A stretch of DNA of 64,000 bases, taken from positions 1,635,593 to 1,699,592 of the forward strand of contig GG704596.1 in NCBI GenBank assembly GCA_000161775.1. The letters run 5' to 3'. How positions within the stretch are numbered: the stretch's first letter is position 1; each line of letters begins with the position of its first letter. Under the pieces are notes generated by a model. The model was not told the origin of the DNA and made no database searches. It was given only the letters and a program-made list of their open reading frames with translations. Below are positions 57,979-64,000 of the stretch, in pieces. Both the position numbers and the translations under genes were made by a program. This stretch comes from Ruegeria lacuscaerulensis ITI-1157. GTDB lineage: Bacteria; Pseudomonadota; Alphaproteobacteria; Rhodobacterales; Rhodobacteraceae.

Positions 57979-58081
57979 GCGGAGATTTGCCCAACGTAGC
58001 GAAAGTGCCCGACTGCCGGGTGCCGGGCTGGTATCGAAAATGCAGGTACGATAGGCTGGCGGCAACGACCAACAAGAGCAG

Positions 58082-59230
58082 ATGCCAGCCATGATCAATC
58101 GACGGATGTTTACGCTAGGGCTGGGGTCCGGCGTGCTGACAGCCTGCGCAGGCGGAACGACCGAGAACCGCGCAACGGTCTCGCGGATGAAGCCGGTGCC
58201 CAATTCAGGCTGGGACGCCTGGGTTGCCGGTTTCAAGGCGCGCGCGGCCGGTCAGGGGATTTCGCGATCGACGATCGACCGGGCTTTTCAGGGTGCGGGC
58301 TATCTGCCCGGCGTGATCGAGCGCGACCGCAATCAGGTCGAGTTCAAGCGCTCGCTCGAGGATTATCTGGCCATCGCCGCCTCGGATGAGCGGATCAACA
58401 AGGGCCGCCAGATGCTGCAGCGTCACAATGGCACGCTGACCCAGATCGAATCGCGCTATGGCGTGGACAAGGAAATCGTCGTGGCCATCTGGGGGCTGGA
58501 AAGCCGGTATGGCGAGCGCCGCGGTGACGTGCCGGTGATCTCGGCCCTGTCGACGCTGGCCTATGACGGCCGGCGCGGTGCATTCTTCGAAAAGCAGCTG
58601 ATCGCGGCGCTGAAGATCCTGCAGAATGGTGACACGACGCCTGAAAACATGACCGGCAGCTGGGCCGGCGCCATGGGGCATACGCAGTTCATCCCGACCT
58701 CGTATCTGGCCTATGCGGTAGATTTCACCGGCGACGGGCGGCGTGACATCTGGTCTGACGACCCAACCGACTCGCTGGCCTCGACGGCGGCCTACCTGTC
58801 GCGCGCGGGTTGGGTTCGCGGCCAGCCCTGGGGTGGCGAGGTCGGATCACCAGCCGCCAGTTCTGGCACGCCTGTGGCCATCCTGCAGCCGCAGAAACCG
58901 GGGCCGCGCATCGCCGTGTTCCGCAATTTCCAGGTGATCAAGCGCTACAACAATTCCGACAGCTATGCGATCGGGGTGGGGCATCTGGCCGACCGGATCG
59001 CGGGCGGCCCGCCGTTCCGGGCATCGTTCGGGCCGGATGAAAACGGCCTGACGCTCGAGGACCGCAAGGCGCTGCAGCGCCGACTGACTGCTGCGGGCTA
59101 TGATACGCAGGGCGCGGACGGGGTGATCGGAAACAACACCAAGGCCGCCATCAGCGCCTATCAGCGCGCCAACGGCCTGCCGGTGACGGGAGAGCCCTCG
59201 GTCAGCCTGTTGCGGGCGCTGGGCGGCTGA
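58082..59230 (+). CDS. lytic murein transglycosylase (MltB family) with peptidoglycan-binding domain
   Basis: A 382-residue envelope enzyme cleaving peptidoglycan glycan strands. The start may be ATG 58082 or 58091; both leave an N-terminal lipoprotein-type signal with a lipobox LTAC (C22 of the longer form). The SLT_2/MltB catalytic domain (about 40-300) has catalytic E140 in AIWGLESRYG and AGAMGHTQFIPTSYLAYAVD. The C-terminal domain (about 320-382) is PG_binding_1 (LQRRLTAAGYDTQGADGVIG). It ends 4 bases from convergent accA. Confidence 0.93.
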   Translation: MPAMINRRMFTLGLGSGVLTACAGGTTENRATVSRMKPVPNSGWDAWVAGFKARAAGQGISRSTIDRAFQGAGYLPGVIERDRNQVEFKRSLEDYLAIAASDERINKGRQMLQRHNGTLTQIESRYGVDKEIVVAIWGLESRYGERRGDVPVISALSTLAYDGRRGAFFEKQLIAALKILQNGDTTPENMTGSWAGAMGHTQFIPTSYLAYAVDFTGDGRRDIWSDDPTDSLASTAAYLSRAGWVRGQPWGGEVGSPAASSGTPVAILQPQKPGPRIAVFRNFQVIKRYNNSDSYAIGVGHLADRIAGGPPFRASFGPDENGLTLEDRKALQRRLTAAGYDTQGADGVIGNNTKAAISAYQRANGLPVTGEPSVSLLRALGG

Positions 59231-59234
59231 CGGC

Positions 59235-60197
<963 letters not shown>

Positions 60198-60414
60198 GAC
60201 GCCTCTCAACGCGAAAGTTCCACGCTATATGACCCGAGGTCGTCCCGGATGCAACTCGGCGCGAACATCCGACCGTGCAATTCATGCGGCGAAGGCCCGC
60301 GCGGGTGACGGCAAGGTGCCTTGCGGCAGGGCTCTGCCCGCCCTAGTCTCGACGCCAATACGACGCCTCACCCTGGCTGTGCCGGGGCAGAAGGCGCAGA
60401 TCAGGGAGATGACA

Positions 60415-60993
60415 ATGAAGCACGTTTTCAAATGGGCAGCTGCGGCCGTCGTCGCGATGGCGGCCAGCGCCTCCTTTGCCGCGCCGCTGAAGCTGCAGCC
60501 CGCCAATCCGCAACCCTCGGGGCTGAAGCCCGGGTTGGATGTGAAATATGTCGGGCGTGGCACGCAAAGGAAGATTCGCGATCTGAGCCAGGCCAAAAGC
60601 CTGCTGTCCCAGGCCAAGCCCGGAAAGCCGTTGCGTGGGTTGGACTATGCCGACACGAACAAGGGCGAACCCGTTCTGACATTCACGGACCCCTACAACG
60701 TTGCCGCTGAGATCACCGGATACATGCGATTTGATTCACCGGGTATCTACGAATTGGAAACCTGGTCCAATGACGGAATCGAAGCCTATGTCGGTGGCCA
60801 GCAGATTGGTCGAGTCACCGGGATACAGGGGTGTGAAGCCAACCAGCGCACCGAGGTCGAAGTTCCCAAGGCGGGATGGTACCCGTTGAAGATCATCTAT
60901 TTCCAGAAGCTGGGCACGTCCTGCCTGATGATGAAATCCGGAAAGCAGGGCGAGCGGTTTACCTGGACGCCAAACGACGTGTTCGGCCGCTGA
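60415..60993 (+). CDS. secreted PA14-like domain protein
   Basis: A 192-residue protein from ATG 60415, with AGGGAG about 7 bases upstream and a clear signal peptide (cleavage after FAA, about 23). The rest forms a single beta-rich PA14-like domain: ITGYMRFDSPGIYELETWSNDGIEAYVGGQQIG is the diagnostic region (two parts, about 103-135), followed by GWYPLKIIYFQK. Two cysteines (C143 and about C169) may form a disulfide. PA14 domains often bind glycans; role unknown. Confidence 0.8.
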   Translation: MKHVFKWAAAAVVAMAASASFAAPLKLQPANPQPSGLKPGLDVKYVGRGTQRKIRDLSQAKSLLSQAKPGKPLRGLDYADTNKGEPVLTFTDPYNVAAEITGYMRFDSPGIYELETWSNDGIEAYVGGQQIGRVTGIQGCEANQRTEVEVPKAGWYPLKIIYFQKLGTSCLMMKSGKQGERFTWTPNDVFGR

Positions 60994-61010
60994 GGGTCTC
61001 TGAGCCCGGC

Positions 61011-61038
61011 AAAAAGGCACCCGAATGGGTGCCTTTTT
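61011..61038. terminator. bidirectional rho-independent terminator
   Basis: Twelve-base-pair stem AAAAAGGCACCC (61011-61022) with GGGTGCCTTTTT (61027-61038) and a 4-base loop, between the PA14-like gene and convergent malyl-CoA lyase gene. Confidence 0.93.
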
Positions 61039-61059
61039 CGTTTTGATCCAATGGATCGG

Positions 61060-62022
61060 TCAGCCGTTCGCGGCGATCAGTTCGGCCTGCGCCACGATCA
61101 CCTCGGCCTGTTTGATCGAGGCGATGTCGACCAACCGCCCCTTGTAGACGGTGGCCCCTTCGCCATTGGCCTTGGCTTGCTCCATCGCGGCCAGGATCTC
61201 GCGCGCTTCGGTCACCGCCTCGTCCGACGGGGTGAAAACCTGATTGGCCAGCGCGATCTGCCTGGGGTGAATCGCCCATTTGCCGACCATGCCCAGCGTC
61301 GCCGAGCGGCGCGCCTGCGCGATATAACCTTCGTCGTCCGAGAAGTCGCCGAACGGCCCGTCGACCGGCAGCACCCCATGGGTGCGGCAGGCGGCCACGA
61401 TGGCAGCCTGGGCCCAGTGCCACGGGTCCGACCAGTATTTCTGGCCCTCGCGCAGCATGTAGTAGTTTTCCTGCGTGCCGCCGATTCCCGTGGTCTGCAT
61501 CCCCATCGAGGCGGCGAAATCGGCCGCGCCCAGGCTCATGGCCTGCAGGCGCGGGGAAGAGGCCGCGATTTCCTCGACATGGGCAATGCCGGCGGCGGAT
61601 TCGATGATGACTTCAAAGCTGATGGGCTTGGTGCGGCCCTTGGCGCGTTCGATCGCAGTGACCAGAGCGTCAACCGCATAGACATCCTCGGCGCAGCCCA
61701 CCTTGGGGATCATGATCTGATCCAGCCGGTCGCTGGCCTGTTCCAGCAGGTCCACCACGTCGCGGTACCAATAGGGCGTGTCCAGCCCGTTGATGCGCAC
61801 CGACATGTACTTGTTGCCCCAATCCACGGTGTTCAGCGCCTCGATCACGTTGGCGCGGGCGGCGTCCTTGTCCGACGGGGCCACCGAATCCTCGAGGTCG
61901 AGGTTGATCACGTCCGCGGCCGAGGCGGCCATCTTGGGGAACAGCTTGGTGTTGGATCCGGGGCCGAACAGCTGACAGCGGTTTGGTCGCGCCGGGGCGG
62001 CGGGTTGGATACGAAAGCTCAT
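61060..62022 (-). CDS. mcl1: L-malyl-CoA/beta-methylmalyl-CoA lyase
   Basis: A 320-residue CitE/HpcH-family lyase. ATG 62020-62022 gives the start MSFRIQPAAPARPNRCQLFGPGS, split as in Rhodobacter Mcl1. Metal and substrate residues lie in VINLDLEDSVAP, IIESAAGIAHVEEIA and SLGAADFAASMGMQTTG. It splits malyl-CoA to acetyl-CoA and glyoxylate and beta-methylmalyl-CoA to propionyl-CoA and glyoxylate, in the ethylmalonyl-CoA pathway. Divergent from dgcN across a 293-base region. Confidence 0.93.
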   Translation of the reverse strand: MSFRIQPAAPARPNRCQLFGPGSNTKLFPKMAASAADVINLDLEDSVAPSDKDAARANVIEALNTVDWGNKYMSVRINGLDTPYWYRDVVDLLEQASDRLDQIMIPKVGCAEDVYAVDALVTAIERAKGRTKPISFEVIIESAAGIAHVEEIAASSPRLQAMSLGAADFAASMGMQTTGIGGTQENYYMLREGQKYWSDPWHWAQAAIVAACRTHGVLPVDGPFGDFSDDEGYIAQARRSATLGMVGKWAIHPRQIALANQVFTPSDEAVTEAREILAAMEQAKANGEGATVYKGRLVDIASIKQAEVIVAQAELIAANG

Positions 62023-62315
62023 CGGCACCTCGCTGGGTAATGAAATTGCGATTTCGGTTGGCAATTGGGTATTAAATTGCGCGACTAGGCGCAAGCCTGA
62101 TTGTGCAGTTGCGGCAATGCTGTTGCAGAAACCTGTGCGCAGCCCCCGGACCGCGGCGGTCAAAGTTTCATCATTTCGAAAACTTCGAAGGTTTTTGCGC
62201 CATCGGGTCAAATCTTGCAAAATTCTCCGGTCGATGTGCGGGAGGCCGCAGGAAAACGAGAAACGCTCGTTGACGGCCTTCAATAGGTTGAGGCGGAAGA
62301 AAAGGAGAGCGCGCG
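62023..62315. promoter_or_regulatory. divergent promoter region of mcl1 and dgcN
   Basis: 293 bases without a gene. The mcl1-proximal half is A/T-rich with repeated ATTGC/GCAAT words (near 62045, 62061, 62076, 62115) and a perfect inverted repeat TTGCGC-6-GCGCAA (62077-62094). Nearer dgcN, CTTGCAAAA occurs at 62214-62222. These could be regulator sites, for example RamB-like, but no consensus is certain. Confidence 0.4.
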
Positions 62316-63317
62316 ATGATCGAGACACCGTATCTGCTGTTTTTGGGCGATGCCCCCGACCAACTGGCCGCCAAGGTCGCGATCGGCATACGGGACTGGC
62401 GCCCGGAAAACGCCGTGGGTCAGCTGCGGATGGAGGGCTGCAAGGCCGATCTGGGCCTGACCGACATGACCCTGGCCGAAGGCAAGGCCGCCGGCGCCAA
62501 GACGCTGGTCATCGGTGTCGCGAACCGCGGTGGCGTTATCAGCCAGGCCTGGAAAGAGGTCCTGATCGCCGCGCTGGAAATGGGCTATGACCTGGCCTCG
62601 GGCCTGCACAACCTGCTGCGCGACGAAGGCGATCTGGTGGCCGCGGCCCAGACCCATGGCTGCACGCTGCATGACGTTCGCGTGCCCACGGTGGGCTATC
62701 CGATCGCCAACGGGCGCAAGCGTAGTGGCAAGCGCTGTCTGGCGGTGGGGACCGATTGTTCGGTGGGCAAGATGTATACCGCCATGTCGATGGATGCCGA
62801 GATGCGCAAGCGCGGCATGAAATCGACCTTCCGCGCCACCGGCCAAACCGGCATTCTGATTACCGGTCAGGGCGTTCCGCTTGACGCCGTGGTGGCCGAT
62901 TTCATGGCCGGTTCCGTCGAATACCTGACGCCCGAGAACGATCCCGATCACTGGGATCACATCGAGGGGCAGGGGTCGCTGTTCCATGTCTCGTATTCCG
63001 GCGTGACCATGGCGCTGATCCATGGTGGTCAGCCGGATGCTCTGGTTCTGTGCCACGAGCCGACCCGCACCCATATGCGCGGTCTGCCGGAATACTCCTT
63101 GCCGACGCTGGAACAGCTGCGCGACACGGCCCTGCCATTGGCGCGCGTGGCGAACCCCGCCTGCCAGGTCGCGGGTGTGTCGATCAACACCCAGCATCTG
63201 AGCGAGGAGGACGCGAAAGCCTACATCGCCAAGGTCGAGGCCGAGATGGGCCTGCCGACCACGGATCCGTACCGGTTCGGCGCGGGCAAGCTGGTGGACG
63301 CGCTGGCCGCGATGTGA
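62316..63317 (+). CDS. dgcN: D-glutamate N-acetyltransferase (DUF1611)
   Basis: A 333-residue DUF1611 protein; ATG 62316 has AAGGAG at 62302-62307. The N-terminal domain is Rossmann-like; the C-terminal domain has a P-loop-type CLAVGTDCSVGKMYTA (about 145-160). The downstream gene encodes an enolase-superfamily epimerase, and this pair matches DgcN-DgcA, described for marine bacteria as acetylating D-glutamate and racemising N-acetyl-D-glutamate. Named by family and context. Confidence 0.85.
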   Translation: MIETPYLLFLGDAPDQLAAKVAIGIRDWRPENAVGQLRMEGCKADLGLTDMTLAEGKAAGAKTLVIGVANRGGVISQAWKEVLIAALEMGYDLASGLHNLLRDEGDLVAAAQTHGCTLHDVRVPTVGYPIANGRKRSGKRCLAVGTDCSVGKMYTAMSMDAEMRKRGMKSTFRATGQTGILITGQGVPLDAVVADFMAGSVEYLTPENDPDHWDHIEGQGSLFHVSYSGVTMALIHGGQPDALVLCHEPTRTHMRGLPEYSLPTLEQLRDTALPLARVANPACQVAGVSINTQHLSEEDAKAYIAKVEAEMGLPTTDPYRFGAGKLVDALAAM

Positions 63318-63389
63318 TCCAACCGGGGCGCCGATGGCGGGGAAACCTGCCTCCGGCGCTGGAAGCTGCAAAGACAAAGGAGTGGGCGC

Positions 63390-64000
63390 GTGCAGATCGA
63401 CGTCTCTCGTGATGTGTTCCGACTGGCGCAGGTGTTCACCATCTCGCGCGGGTCGCGGACCGAGGCCAAGGTGCTGACGGTGCGCCTGACGGACGGGGCG
63501 CATCAGGGCTGGGGCGAATGTGTGCCCTATGCCCGGTATGACGAAACGCTGGACTCGGTCGAGGCCGAGATCCGCGGTTTGCCCAACACGTTCACGCGCC
63601 AGTCGCTGATGGATCTGCTGCCCGCCGGGGCCGCGCGCAATGCGGTGGATTGCGCCCTGTGGGACCTTGAGGCCAAGCGCGCGGGCAAGCGCGCCTGGGA
63701 ACTGGCCGGCCTGCCCGCGCCCAAGCCCGAGATCACCGCCTATACCCTGTCGCTGGACACGCCCGACGCCATGCGGGCGCAGGCGGCGAAGAACGCGCAT
63801 CGTCCGCTGTTGAAGATCAAGCTGGGCACGCCCGACGACATGCCGAGGCTCGAGGCCGTGCGGGCCGGGGCGCCCGATGCCCGGATCATCGTGGATGCCA
63901 ACGAGGGCTGGTCGGCCGAGGTCTATGCTGATCTGGCGCCGCATCTGGTGCGTTTGGGCGTCGCGCTGGTCGAACAGCCGCTGCCCGCCGGCGATGACGA
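63390..64000 (+). CDS. dgcA: N-acetyl-D-glutamate racemase / dipeptide epimerase-like, partial
   Basis: Runs off the window end; 203 codons visible. GTG 63390 has AAAGGA about 8 bases upstream. Enolase-superfamily (muconate lactonizing subgroup) features are in place: the N-terminal capping domain (VFTISRGSRTEAKVL), the K-x-K base motif in LLKIKLG, and the metal ligands in IIVDANEGW and LVEQPLP. Placed 72 bases after dgcN, it should racemise N-acetyl-D-glutamate to the L form. The third metal ligand and distal base are outside the window. Confidence 0.82.
   Translation, partial: MQIDVSRDVFRLAQVFTISRGSRTEAKVLTVRLTDGAHQGWGECVPYARYDETLDSVEAEIRGLPNTFTRQSLMDLLPAGAARNAVDCALWDLEAKRAGKRAWELAGLPAPKPEITAYTLSLDTPDAMRAQAAKNAHRPLLKIKLGTPDDMPRLEAVRAGAPDARIIVDANEGWSAEVYADLAPHLVRLGVALVEQPLPAGDD

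Overview
The window is a piece of an alphaproteobacterial chromosome, most likely from the Roseobacter group of the Rhodobacteraceae. This rests on high G+C with strong GC3 bias and on a set of genes typical of that group: a class II (B12-dependent) ribonucleotide reductase as the nrd gene present, short HisG with HisZ, an L-malyl-CoA lyase, a TIGR02300 FYDLN-acid protein, DUF1489, and the dgcN-dgcA pair for D-glutamate. No species can be named from the sequence alone.

Layout. 0-13.7 kb: the tail of an alpha/beta hydrolase, a secreted SH3-repeat protein, a D-glycerate dehydrogenase-like reductase, gamma-glutamyltransferase, a D-lactate dehydrogenase-like flavoenzyme, a dimethylglycine/sarcosine dehydrogenase-like fusion, a minus-strand block (CMD protein; then DUF938 methyltransferase, DadA-like oxidase and aldo/keto reductase overlapping by 4 bp), a DUF3302/HlyD membrane pair and a CDP-alcohol phosphatidyltransferase. 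13.7-23.1 kb: one minus-strand operon with xanthine dehydrogenase (xdhABC) followed directly by a BMP-type nucleoside/purine ABC importer, a purine uptake and oxidation unit. 23.4-33.4 kb: housekeeping genes dnaE, slyX, hisS-hisZ-hisG, DUF1489 and nrdJ, with a candidate tandem NrdR operator in front of nrdJ.

33.4-39.7 kb is an accessory island, richer in pseudogenes and visibly lower in G+C around 36-38 kb. It holds an AAA+ ATPase, a metallophosphoesterase broken by a stop and a frameshift, a 5'-truncated large protein ending in a PD-(D/E)XK-like nuclease domain (probably the tail of a STAND/NACHT-type defence protein), and three IS3-family pieces. One of these is an almost intact IS inserted inside an older IS, with perfect 24-bp ends and a CAAT target duplication.

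39.8-55.9 kb is the most unusual part. It is a divergent, LacI-controlled catabolic locus: amidohydrolase and tandem SnoaL protein on the minus strand; on the plus strand a MalK/SBP/MalF/MalG-like ABC importer, SnoaL protein, histidinol-dehydrogenase-like enzyme with all catalytic residues, tandem SnoaL protein, SDR, LacI regulator, tandem SnoaL-like protein, bicupin, MetE-like protein with a complete zinc site, alpha/beta hydrolase and RraA-family aldolase. Many genes overlap by 1-4 bp. Two 20-bp operators that are exact reverse complements lie in the divergent promoter region. I do not recognise the substrate; this is the best candidate for an undescribed system.

56-64 kb: tRNA-Ala(GGC), FYDLN-acid protein, YgjP-like metallopeptidase, GntR regulator with a perfect palindrome at its start, MltB-type lytic transglycosylase, accA, a PA14-like secreted protein, malyl-CoA lyase and the dgcN-dgcA pair (dgcA runs off the end).
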